Shown one piece after another: positions 17,358-25,004 of a stretch of 64,000 nt of DNA. Both the position numbers and the translations under genes were made by a program. The notes under the pieces are model-generated. The model made no database searches. It worked only from the letters and a program-made list of their open reading frames with translations, and was not told the DNA's origin. Origin of the DNA: UBA6244 sp963676875 (GTDB taxonomy: Bacteria; Bacteroidota; Bacteroidia; Bacteroidales; F082); the NCBI GenBank assembly GCA_963676875.1, contig OY781436.1, forward strand, positions 3,224,001-3,288,000, given 5' to 3'. Within the stretch, counting starts at the first letter, position 1; every line of letters begins with the position of its first letter.

Positions 17358-17837
17358 ATGAAAAAATTATTTTTGTTACCGATTTTTCTATTAGCCATTG
17401 GTCTGCTCTCATGCAGCAAAACGGAAACCGATCAAACCTATCCGGAAATCAACATGGAGGAGGCAGGAGCTTTTCCGCTCAATTGCGATACCCTGTGGAT
17501 TGGGCAAACCTTTAGTTTTAAAGCGTTGCTTCACGATAACAACCAATTGGGATCGTATAGTCTGGAGATTCACAACAACTTCGATCACCACACCCACAGC
17601 ACAGATGTGGCGGAATGTACATTCGATCCCGACAAAACACCGGTGAATCCATTCCTGTTTATTCAGGAATATCCCATTCCGGAAGGTTTGCAGGATTATT
17701 CAGCTGATAGGTCCATCACCATTCCGGCAGGGGTGGATCCCGGCGACTATCATTTTATGATCCGGCTCACGGATGCCGAGGGTTGGCAAACCATTAAAGG
17801 AATCAGTGTGAAGTTGGCGGAGGGTTCTGTGAACTAA
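17358..17837 (+). CDS. DUF4625-type lipoprotein (single domain)
   Basis: This 159-residue lipoprotein has its lipobox at LLSC (Cys about 19), followed by SKTETD. A single DUF4625-like Ig domain follows (about 28-155), with FPLNCDTLWIGQTFSFKALLHDNNQLGSYSLEIHNNFDHH. The end reads GDYHFMIRLTDAEGWQTIKGISVKL. The spacer to the preceding DUF4625 gene is only 3 bp. Its TAA stop overlaps the TAG of the convergent PPK2 gene by 3 bp, so there is no room for an intergenic terminator between them. Confidence 0.85.
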   Translation: MKKLFLLPIFLLAIGLLSCSKTETDQTYPEINMEEAGAFPLNCDTLWIGQTFSFKALLHDNNQLGSYSLEIHNNFDHHTHSTDVAECTFDPDKTPVNPFLFIQEYPIPEGLQDYSADRSITIPAGVDPGDYHFMIRLTDAEGWQTIKGISVKLAEGSVN

Positions 17838-18646
17838 CTGTAGTGATCTTTAATAAAGTGTTGTTCCTCAATGGGCGGTCTGACGTAATCTTCTTCAGAC
17901 CGCCTTGGTTTTAGTTCGATGTCTTCGTGGGGAATTTCGTGGTAAGGGATTTTGCTCAGCAGGTGGTGAATGGTATTCAGTCGCGCTTTTTTCTTATCGT
18001 CGGCAGGCACATCAAACCAAGGTGATATTTTTGTGTCTGTATAGTCGAACATGGTGTCCTTAGCCTTGGAGTACTCCACCCACAACTCCCTTGATTTTAT
18101 GTCCATCGGGCTGAGTTTCCATCGCTTGGTGGGATCCTCCAGACGCGCCTGGAATCGTTTTTCCTGTTCTTCCACACTAACTGAAAACCAGTATTTTATC
18201 AGGATAATTCCCGATCGGATAAGCATTTGTTCAAAGTTGGGGCACGATCGCAGAAACTCCCAATACTCTTCTTTGGTACAAAAATCCATAACGTGTTCCA
18301 CCCCTCCACGATTGTACCACGATCGGTCGAAAAGTACCATTTCGCCTGCAGCCGGCAAATGAGCCACATATCGTTGAAAATACCATTGGGTTTTTTCTTT
18401 TTCCGTGGGCGTGCCTAGTGCTACTACCTTACAAATACGAGGATTCATGGGTTCTGTAATTCGTTTGATTACGCCCCCTTTCCCTGCTGCATCTCGTCCC
18501 TCAAAAATCACCACTACCTTAAGTCCCTTAGCCTTTATCCATTCCTGAAGTTTTACCAGTTCTATCGAAAGTTTGGCATATTCTTTCTCGTAGCAGGACT
18601 TTTTAAGTTTACCGTTTTTATTTAAGTACTTTTTTCCTTTCTTCAT
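17834..18646 (-). CDS. ppk2: Polyphosphate kinase 2 family protein
   Basis: This is a 270-residue single-domain PPK2. Walker A is GRDAAGKGG (G50-G58) and Walker B is LFDRSWYNRGG with the catalytic-type Asp107. The lid is rich in basic residues (TKRWKLSPMDIKSRELW). PPK2 enzymes transfer phosphate between polyphosphate and nucleotides, usually making GTP or ATP from polyP. Which nucleotide is preferred cannot be read from this sequence. The gene ends in a leftward series with the MscS channel and an uncharacterised gene (19975-20673). Confidence 0.95.
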   Translation of the reverse strand: MKKGKKYLNKNGKLKKSCYEKEYAKLSIELVKLQEWIKAKGLKVVVIFEGRDAAGKGGVIKRITEPMNPRICKVVALGTPTEKEKTQWYFQRYVAHLPAAGEMVLFDRSWYNRGGVEHVMDFCTKEEYWEFLRSCPNFEQMLIRSGIILIKYWFSVSVEEQEKRFQARLEDPTKRWKLSPMDIKSRELWVEYSKAKDTMFDYTDTKISPWFDVPADDKKKARLNTIHHLLSKIPYHEIPHEDIELKPRRSEEDYVRPPIEEQHFIKDHYS

Positions 18647-18680
18647 GGCTTAGATATTAGTGGTTAAAGCCCGGCAAGGC

Positions 18681-19961
18681 TCACACTTGGGGCAATGGCA
18701 ACGAGAAGTGACTATTGCTCGACGGATACTGAAATACACGCAATTCAAATTCGGGAATAACAGCCAGAATATGATCAAAAATTGATACTTGAATTTCTTC
18801 GTAAGCCACCCATTCGGTGGTGGTGGCAAACACGTATAATTCAATGGGAATTCCCTTTTCGTTAGGCTGTAACTGTCTTACAATAAAGGTCATGTCGGAA
18901 TTTATATCGGGTCGATTGTGTAAATAAGCCTTCAGATAGGCCTGAAAAACGCCCAAATTTGTTTGTCTTCTGCCGTTTACTTTTACAGAAGGATCTATTT
19001 TACGAGCTTCATTGTAAGCTTCAATTTCTTTCTCCCGATTGTCGATGTAGTCGGTGATGATTTGAATTTTACGAAAACGTTCAAGCATTTCTGGGGTACA
19101 GAATTTTACTGTATCCATGTCGATATTAATGGATCGCTTTATTCGGCGTCCACCCGACTCTTCCATGCCCCGCCAGTTTTGGAAACTGTCGCTGACCATG
19201 CTATAGGTGGGGATGGTAACGATGGTTTTGTCGAAATTCTGCACCTTTACAGTAGTGAGGTTAATTTCGATTACCGTTCCATCCGCACCAAATTTATTCA
19301 TGGTAATCCAGTCGCCGATACGCACCATTTTGTTGAAAGTCAACTGTAAACCTCCCGCAAAACCAAGAATGGGGTCTTTGAAAATTAACATCAAGACTGC
19401 CGAAATGGTACCCAAACTCAGGAACAATGTACTCAGGTCTTTGTCGAACAAATACCCGATTATTCCTAAAATCCCCACCAGATAGGTGAGTATTTTTAAA
19501 ACTTGAATGGGGCCGGCAATGGGATGCTCCTTGGCAAAAGAATAGCGGTTGTAGTAGTCGTTAATGGTGCTTAACACACTGTCTATCACCAAAATAGTTA
19601 CCACATAAAAAAAGACTGCGGTAAGTGTTTGGATGGCTTCTGAGGTTTCCGGAAAGCTAAAAACTGGATCCTTTACCGCGTAATAAATCCACAAAGCGGG
19701 AACTAAAAAAGCCAGCTTTTTGAAGAATTTATTCTGAACGAGCAAATCGTCCAGTCGGTTCTTGCTTCGGTTAATGATAGGAAATATAATGGCCTTCATC
19801 AAAACTACCGTTATCCTGTACAAGCCATAGGCAATGAATGCCAGTACAATATAGGCCAGTGTTTGGATAATTATTTCTGAAGAGTCTTGCGACAAACCAC
19901 CTGCTTGCAACACGCTGTCCAGGTAGTTTTGAATAGTACTTAGGGATTCACGAAAAATCAT
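18681..19961 (-). CDS. MscS family mechanosensitive ion channel (YbdG-like)
   Basis: The 426-residue protein has about five membrane segments between residues 28 and 195. The pore helix and MscS domain follow, with GTISAVLMLIFKDPILGFAGGLQLTFNKMVRIGDWI and then the beta domain GTVIEINLTTVKVQNFDKTIVTIPTYSMVSDSFQNW. It continues with a YbdG-type cytosolic extension (GGRRIKRSINIDMDTVKF) and ends with a conserved domain (QLQPNEKGIPIELYVFATTTEWVAYEEIQVSIFDHI). Such channels open on membrane tension to release solutes. It sits between PPK2 (34 bp) and the uncharacterised gene (13 bp). Confidence 0.95.
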   Translation of the reverse strand: MIFRESLSTIQNYLDSVLQAGGLSQDSSEIIIQTLAYIVLAFIAYGLYRITVVLMKAIIFPIINRSKNRLDDLLVQNKFFKKLAFLVPALWIYYAVKDPVFSFPETSEAIQTLTAVFFYVVTILVIDSVLSTINDYYNRYSFAKEHPIAGPIQVLKILTYLVGILGIIGYLFDKDLSTLFLSLGTISAVLMLIFKDPILGFAGGLQLTFNKMVRIGDWITMNKFGADGTVIEINLTTVKVQNFDKTIVTIPTYSMVSDSFQNWRGMEESGGRRIKRSINIDMDTVKFCTPEMLERFRKIQIITDYIDNREKEIEAYNEARKIDPSVKVNGRRQTNLGVFQAYLKAYLHNRPDINSDMTFIVRQLQPNEKGIPIELYVFATTTEWVAYEEIQVSIFDHILAVIPEFELRVFQYPSSNSHFSLPLPQV

Positions 19962-19974
19962 TTGTTATTAATGG

Positions 19975-20673
19975 CTATTGAATGGCTTCCAGGTATTTTT
20001 CGCGAATAAACTGAAGCTTTTCAGGGTTACAATTCATATCATAAATTCGCACCATGTCCATGATGCCATCTTCGGTAAATACATTGGTTTGGGCAGCATC
20101 AAAGTTGTGATTTTTAATATTGTACTTCAGGCTCATGGTCACTTTTTCAAAGGTATTCCATCTCATTTGAACAGGCAATTCGATATAATAGGTTTCGGGA
20201 CTGTCTAAATCTCTGAATACATGTTCCGAAATTTCCTGCATCTTGAAATGTTTCCGGATGCGGATAATGCTTTCGTAAGGTGCTGTTTTTTTAACTTTAA
20301 GAAAATCGATGCCGGTTTCCTTAAAGTGTTCAATAATTTCGGCAATGGCCTGATACGAAACAGATTTGAATCGAATGACATTCACCGGTTTGTTTTGCAA
20401 CGAAATGGTTCCGGGGGTGGCATTAAAGTTTGTTGGGTATTGTTTTTTCACAGACTGAATGGCTCTGAGAATGCGTTCGTCGTTGTGCATGATGCTGGTA
20501 ACGGCAAAGAGCGAGTCCGGATCAAGCTGGTCGGGTATGGTGGTTCCGTGATATCCTGGAAAGGGTTGCAGGTTTTCAAGAATTAAAGCCTGACTGTTTG
20601 TTGCACTTTCCACTGAGGCCAGTTTCTCTTTCTTGATAACAGTTCCAATAGTTTGAATGTTGCGTAGGTTCAT
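19975..20673 (-). CDS. Conserved-looking cytoplasmic protein of unknown function
   Basis: The 232-residue protein lacks a signal peptide and membrane segments. It starts MNLRNIQTIGTVIKKEKLAS, has a central part with HNDERILRAIQSVKKQYPT and SVSYQAIAEIIEHFKETGIDFLKVKK, and ends in helices (LQFIREKYLEAI). I recognise no family. It is the first gene of a leftward unit with MscS and PPK2; spacing to MscS is 13 bp, so a shared role in osmotic or phosphate stress is possible but not shown. A weak TATCTTAG element at 20713-20720 may be its promoter. Confidence 0.72.
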   Translation of the reverse strand: MNLRNIQTIGTVIKKEKLASVESATNSQALILENLQPFPGYHGTTIPDQLDPDSLFAVTSIMHNDERILRAIQSVKKQYPTNFNATPGTISLQNKPVNVIRFKSVSYQAIAEIIEHFKETGIDFLKVKKTAPYESIIRIRKHFKMQEISEHVFRDLDSPETYYIELPVQMRWNTFEKVTMSLKYNIKNHNFDAAQTNVFTEDGIMDMVRIYDMNCNPEKLQFIREKYLEAIQ

Positions 20674-20749
20674 AAGATTAATTAGTTAGTTAAAAAGTAT
20701 TTTGACAGAAAGCTAAGATAAAAAGTTTTTTGCTTTGTGGGCATTTGTG

Positions 20750-21358
20750 TTAAAAAAAGTTTTCAGAGGCTCCCCCGGATTTTTGCAGCAGCACAAATAA
20801 TTCCCTGTTTCTCCGGGGTTTGATAGAATTGGTAGCCAGACTCAGATGCTTTATGCTGAATTTTTCTTCAAACAATTGGCGATATTGCTCCTCAGTACCT
20901 CCAAAGGGTGGCCGGTTCCAGTCGAATTCGTGATTAAATAACAAGCCAACCAACTTACCTCCGGGATGCAATAGATCACGCATTTTGTCCACATAATCTG
21001 CCCTGCGATTGGGCTCGATGGAGCTCATAAAGGTGTGTTCCACAATCAAATCGTAGGTACCATCATGATGGAAGAAATCACCAAATATGATTTGCTTCTC
21101 AGGAAATTCGGGACAACGTAATTTGAATTTAGTCAGGCTCTCCACGGAAAAGTCGAGGAAAAACACGTTGGAAAAACCCTCCCTATATAGATATTCAACT
21201 TCCCAACCACTGCCTGCGCCCGGCACCAATATCCGGATATTTTTATCCTTAAGTTGGTCGAAATAGCCGCAAAGGGGAGGGGAGGCGTAGCCAATATCCC
21301 ACCCTGTTTTGGGAAGTTTATACTGTTCGTCCCAATATGATCGCGACAACCATTCCAT
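20750..21358 (-). CDS. TPMT-like class I SAM methyltransferase
   Basis: The 202-residue protein begins with the thiopurine-methyltransferase-like pattern SYWDEQYKLPKTGWDIGYASPP. Motif I follows as RILVPGAGSGWEVEYL (about 41-56), then VFFLDFSVESLTKFK and YDLIVEHTFMSSIEPNRRADY. This is the TPMT family fold, which methylates thiol, selenol or halide-type small molecules. The substrate here is unknown. It lies 18 bp after the C1 peptidase gene on the same strand. Confidence 0.88.
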   Translation of the reverse strand: MEWLSRSYWDEQYKLPKTGWDIGYASPPLCGYFDQLKDKNIRILVPGAGSGWEVEYLYREGFSNVFFLDFSVESLTKFKLRCPEFPEKQIIFGDFFHHDGTYDLIVEHTFMSSIEPNRRADYVDKMRDLLHPGGKLVGLLFNHEFDWNRPPFGGTEEQYRQLFEEKFSIKHLSLATNSIKPRRNRELFVLLQKSGGASENFF

Positions 21359-21376
21359 GGTTTTACCTAGCCTCGA

Positions 21377-22786
21377 CTAAAGTTCGGGCATAAACATGGG
21401 ATCCCATGGGGGAAGCATGATGGGTTTTTGATTTAATATATCCAGCACTTTGGCGTCGATGTATTTTTTGTTGATAATCAAACGGAACATGTATTCGTCG
21501 AACCAGGCATCGGTCATGGTGAGATAGCCTTTGTCGCCTTTATCGGCACCCCAGCTATTTTCTAATTTCCATTTATCAATGGTGCCGTCGGGCAATACGT
21601 TCACACCAATGAGTGCCATGCCGTGGGTTGATCCGCTTTCAAAGGTTTGTATACGTGACTTTTTATCCATACCAAAATTTACTCCAAACAAATCGTTGTA
21701 GTTGTAATTGTTTAAGTCAAGTGTTCCACTTTTTATGTTCAGTTGTTTGCCCACATCACATGAAAAATACATGGCTTCGTTGGCTATAATAGAGCGTTTG
21801 GCAAATTCCTTGATTTGGTCGTTGGGCAGGTTGATATACTTCCAGTTGCCACCTTCCACCAGGTTGCGGTCGTATTGAATTTCGTAAAGTTTGTTGTATT
21901 CCTTGGCGGGATCGTTCATAAACATGACATAGTTGGATAAATCAACACCGATGATTTCATCGTAAAAACCTTTGGGGGTGTAGGTTTTGGGTTCGCTGAT
22001 ATTTCCCTCGGCATCCTTAAATTGCCATACAAATTCCACCGGAGGTTCTCCCAAACTCAGCACCAGCATCCGGTAAATATCGGCCAGCATGTCCAGTTTG
22101 GCTTCCGCTTTTTTCTCTTCTGCCATTTTCGACAAGGTAATCATGCGGATTTTAAGGCCGTCTTCACGCAATTTTCGGGCAAGAAGGTTTGAAATCATCC
22201 GGGTGTTTTCACTTTGGTAGGTGTCGGGCATGGCCGTTGCGGGAACCAATCCGTATTTTTGAACCACATCGGCAAAGGTAGTCCACTGACCTCCATCACC
22301 TATGGGGTTTTTAAATAACCATTCCACTTCTCTGTCGTCGAGGGGTTTGCGTGCAGTAGAGATGGCTATTTCCAGAAAGAGGTTGGCTTTTTCAAACTGA
22401 TCCCAGAAGAAGTTGTAGGTATGACTAAAGTCGAAATCGTTTATCTTGTACTTTTCTTGCACCATGGGTTTCAGGGTGTTCAGGCCGGTATATAGCCAGC
22501 ATCTTCCCGATGATTTTTGGTTGGCAATGCCCTTGGTGGTTACTTCGTTGCTGAAAAAATTATTGACCTTGCCTTTGTTTTCATGGTTTTCGGCCAGTTT
22601 TTTAATGTCGTTGGCGGTAATGGCATTCATCAGCGCTGTATTTTCGGGTGTATCTTTGAATTCAGCCCTGATTTTGTCCAACATTTTAGGAGTAATGGCT
22701 CCTGATTTTTCCTGAGCATAGCCTCCAAAAGAGATCGTGATTACAATGATAACGGCAAGCAGCCGGGTGAAATTTTTCATGATCAT
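21377..22786 (-). CDS. Exported C1 family cysteine aminopeptidase (bleomycin hydrolase-like)
   Basis: The 469-residue protein has a signal peptide (about 1-24, AVIIVITISFGGYA) before QEKSG. The catalytic Cys is C96 in KSSGRCWLYTGLN, the His lies in THGMALIGVN and the Asn in KLENSWG, in the order and spacing of bleomycin hydrolase/PepC. These are homo-oligomeric aminopeptidases; members with a signal peptide are common in Bacteroidota. ATGs at 22786 and 22780 are both possible. The gene starts 3 bp after the SUI1-like gene. Confidence 0.93.
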   Translation of the reverse strand: MIMKNFTRLLAVIIVITISFGGYAQEKSGAITPKMLDKIRAEFKDTPENTALMNAITANDIKKLAENHENKGKVNNFFSNEVTTKGIANQKSSGRCWLYTGLNTLKPMVQEKYKINDFDFSHTYNFFWDQFEKANLFLEIAISTARKPLDDREVEWLFKNPIGDGGQWTTFADVVQKYGLVPATAMPDTYQSENTRMISNLLARKLREDGLKIRMITLSKMAEEKKAEAKLDMLADIYRMLVLSLGEPPVEFVWQFKDAEGNISEPKTYTPKGFYDEIIGVDLSNYVMFMNDPAKEYNKLYEIQYDRNLVEGGNWKYINLPNDQIKEFAKRSIIANEAMYFSCDVGKQLNIKSGTLDLNNYNYNDLFGVNFGMDKKSRIQTFESGSTHGMALIGVNVLPDGTIDKWKLENSWGADKGDKGYLTMTDAWFDEYMFRLIINKKYIDAKVLDILNQKPIMLPPWDPMFMPEL

Positions 22787-22788
22787 AG

Positions 22789-23121
22789 TTATTTGGTTTT
22801 ACATGTATATCCTGATTGTTGTAATATCTGGACGATTTTATCTCGAAAATCTCCTTGAATGATAATCTGGTTGTCCTTGGAAGATCCACCCACTCCGCAT
22901 TTGGTTTTCAGCATTTTGGCCAGTTCTTTAAGGTCGTTTTCGTTGCCCGTAAATCCGTCGATGAGTGTAACCGTTTTGCCCTTACGTTGTTTCTTGTCAA
23001 GGGAAACGATGAGTTTTTGGTCTTTGGGCGCCGGGGTTTCGATGGTTTCATCGTTGCCATCCTGTGGTGTCCAGTCGGGATTGGTAGAAAAAACCAGGTT
23101 GAAGTCGTTAAATTTGGCCAT
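22789..23121 (-). CDS. yciH: SUI1/eIF1-like translation factor (YciH family)
   Basis: The 110-residue protein has the SUI1 domain at about 35-108, with KKQRKGKTVTLIDGFTGNENDLKELAKMLKTKCGVGGSSKDNQIIIQGDFRDKIVQIL as its core, recognisable by the GVGGS loop. The N-terminal 30 residues are acidic. YciH proteins resemble eIF1 and influence start-codon selection or stress-time translation in E. coli. Its start overlaps the 3' end of the lipid-kinase gene by 14 bp. Confidence 0.92.
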   Translation of the reverse strand: MAKFNDFNLVFSTNPDWTPQDGNDETIETPAPKDQKLIVSLDKKQRKGKTVTLIDGFTGNENDLKELAKMLKTKCGVGGSSKDNQIIIQGDFRDKIVQILQQSGYTCKTK

Positions 23122-24019
23122 CTTTATTCATTATTACCTTGAGCGACAAGGGGTTGATTTTTATATTTAGTTTACGTGTCAGTTTTTTTGGTTCTCCATC
23201 AATGTTTACAACGCGGTTTTTCGCCCGCGAGATGGTGAGTTGCGGTGTTTGTATGATGTTGAAGTCCGGCGATAGATCTAATCTCTTTAGCAATAGCAAG
23301 TTAACTACCACCGGAAGTGAAATGAGTGTCGGTTTTTTTACAATGCACACATCGAGCAATCCATCGGTAAGGCGTGCCTGCGGGGCAATGGTGGTGTTGT
23401 AGCCAAACTGGTTGGAGTTGGCCAACGCGATAAACAAAGCCCGCGTCACAATGGTTCGTCCATTGGCAAAAGTAAGTCGGTATTTTTTTGGTTTGTATTT
23501 GAGGTATTTGTTGGCAACTACCGTGAAATATCCCAGAAATCCCCGCCTTTCGCCCTGAGCAAAATTTTTTGCTACCAACGCATCGAAGCCCACGCCGGCA
23601 ATGCTTACAAAATGTGTGTCGTTTACCATGCAGGTGTCTATCTTACTGAAATCGAATTGGTTGATAAGATGTACAGCTTTTTCCACATTGCGTGGAATGC
23701 CCAGATGGCGAGCTAATCCGTTACCCGATCCCATGGGAACAATACCCAGAACCACTTCGGTATGAATCATTTGTCCGGCTATTTCGTTAATTGTCCCATC
23801 GCCTCCCACAGCCACAATGATGTCTACGGCCGCTTTGACGGCATCGCGGCTTAATTCAATGGCATGACCGGCATATTTGGTGAAAACCACTTCCACTTCA
23901 AATTGGCTTTTATCCATCAATTGATCAATGGATTGGGTGAGCAGGTGGTGTTTTTTCTTCCCCGAATTGGGGTTGATGATAAACAATACTTTCTTCTTAC
24001 TTGCGGATTTGGCTTTCAT
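23108..24019 (-). CDS. Diacylglycerol/lipid kinase family protein (DagK/YegS-like)
   Basis: The 303-residue protein has FIINPNSGKKK near the start and the nucleotide-binding motif VGGDGTINEIAG (G72-E79). MGSGNGLARHLGIP and the C-terminal NIDGEP follow, all hallmarks of the DAGK catalytic family. These enzymes phosphorylate lipids such as diacylglycerol using ATP. The exact lipid is unknown. The gene is preceded by a small lipoprotein gene with a 22-bp gap and followed by an overlap with the SUI1-like gene. Confidence 0.93.
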   Translation of the reverse strand: MKAKSASKKKVLFIINPNSGKKKHHLLTQSIDQLMDKSQFEVEVVFTKYAGHAIELSRDAVKAAVDIIVAVGGDGTINEIAGQMIHTEVVLGIVPMGSGNGLARHLGIPRNVEKAVHLINQFDFSKIDTCMVNDTHFVSIAGVGFDALVAKNFAQGERRGFLGYFTVVANKYLKYKPKKYRLTFANGRTIVTRALFIALANSNQFGYNTTIAPQARLTDGLLDVCIVKKPTLISLPVVVNLLLLKRLDLSPDFNIIQTPQLTISRAKNRVVNIDGEPKKLTRKLNIKINPLSLKVIMNKDGQI

Positions 24020-24041
24020 TATTTTTTGTTGATCAGGGTAA

Positions 24042-24386
24042 CTACTTTCCCGACAATACCTTTACTGTACGTTCTTTTTGATCGGCGGACAGACCGCTGA
24101 TGTCGGTAACGTTGTAAGTGACTTTGTAATCACCTGCCACGTTCACATTCACGTCGATTCGGGTAATGATGGAGGCTGTTATATCCACGGTGTCGCCGGT
24201 GGCCGATATGTCGTAAGCCGAAGCGCCCATGTCCACATAAGGTTGACCCAACGACCAGTATTGCGGGTTGAATCCTTTCACCACAATTATTGGTTTAATG
24301 CCATCGCCCTTTTCTTCTTTTTTGCAAGCTATCGTTGTCAAAGAGAAGACGGTCAATATGATAAGTAGATTTCTGATGCCTTTCAT
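24042..24386 (-). CDS. Small lipoprotein with DUF5011-type Ig-like domain
   Basis: From the ATG at 24386 the protein has 114 residues. The lipobox is TTIAC (Cys about 20), followed by KKEEKGDG. The domain reads GQPYVDMGASAYDISATGDTVDIT...VNVAGDYKVTYNVTDISG, the DUF5011/Ig-like pattern. The open frame extends further upstream to 24689, but only the ATG at 24386 gives a signal peptide, and a -7 element lies at 24402-24409. It is the first gene of a leftward unit with the lipid kinase, the SUI1-like gene and the peptidase. Confidence 0.85.
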   Translation of the reverse strand: MKGIRNLLIILTVFSLTTIACKKEEKGDGIKPIIVVKGFNPQYWSLGQPYVDMGASAYDISATGDTVDITASIITRIDVNVNVAGDYKVTYNVTDISGLSADQKERTVKVLSGK

Positions 24387-24401
24387 GAACAGTATTTTTG
24401 G

Positions 24402-24409
24402 CAAATTTA
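24402..24409 (-). promoter_or_regulatory. -7 promoter element TAAATTTG
   Basis: This minus-strand TAnnTTTG match lies 15 bp before the ATG at 24386 and fixes the start of the DUF5011-type gene. Confidence 0.5.
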
Positions 24410-24500
24410 GTGATTTTTCACCACTTTTTCCCGACAAGGGCGCCTCTATTTTCTTTAAAAAAACAATGAATGGTGCCCCTGAAATTAGAATAATTCCACC

Positions 24501-24508
24501 TACTTTTG
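24501..24508 (+). promoter_or_regulatory. -7 promoter element TACTTTTG of the HAD/M23 unit
   Basis: This TAnnTTTG match lies 4 bp before the ATG at 24513, so transcripts from it would be leaderless or nearly so. Confidence 0.45.
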
Positions 24509-24512
24509 CCCC

Positions 24513-25004
24513 ATGAAAACTTCCGTTAAAGCACTGATATTCGATTGGGGTGATACCGTCATGCGTGATTTTATGTTGCCCGGACCCATGCATCAATGGC
24601 ATCAGGTGCAGTGGATTCCGGGTGCTGAAAAAGCTTTGAAACTTTTGAAAAACAGGTATATGTGCATCATTGCAACCAGTGCCGGTCACAGCGATACCGA
24701 AGATATGAAGGCAGCACTGGCCATGGTAGGTGCCGATCGTTATTTCGATTTTTTTTATTCACAAAAGGAACTCGGGGTAAAAAAACCCGACCCACTGTTT
24801 TTTGAACGTTCGGCCAGACTTTCCGGGTTCGAACCCCACGAATGTGCCATGATTGGCAATTTATACGAGAAGGATATCGTGGGCGCCAAAACTGCCGGGA
24901 TGACTACCGTTTTTTTCAACGAAACCTTGCTGAAAGGCTCCTTCCCCATGGCCGATATGGTGATCTCACAAATGGATGAACTAATTGCCCTTTTTGATGC
25001 GTAA
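24513..25004 (+). CDS. HAD family hydrolase
   Basis: The 163-residue protein has HAD motif I FDWGDTV, motif II IIATSAGH, the conserved Lys in LGVKKPDP and motif IV MIGNLYEKDIVGAKTAGM. It has no large cap domain, only a short insert. HAD proteins of this size are phosphatases, such as nucleotidases, with broad substrates. It overlaps the start of the M23 peptidase gene by 8 bp, which suggests a shared transcript. Confidence 0.88.
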   Translation: MKTSVKALIFDWGDTVMRDFMLPGPMHQWHQVQWIPGAEKALKLLKNRYMCIIATSAGHSDTEDMKAALAMVGADRYFDFFYSQKELGVKKPDPLFFERSARLSGFEPHECAMIGNLYEKDIVGAKTAGMTTVFFNETLLKGSFPMADMVISQMDELIALFDA

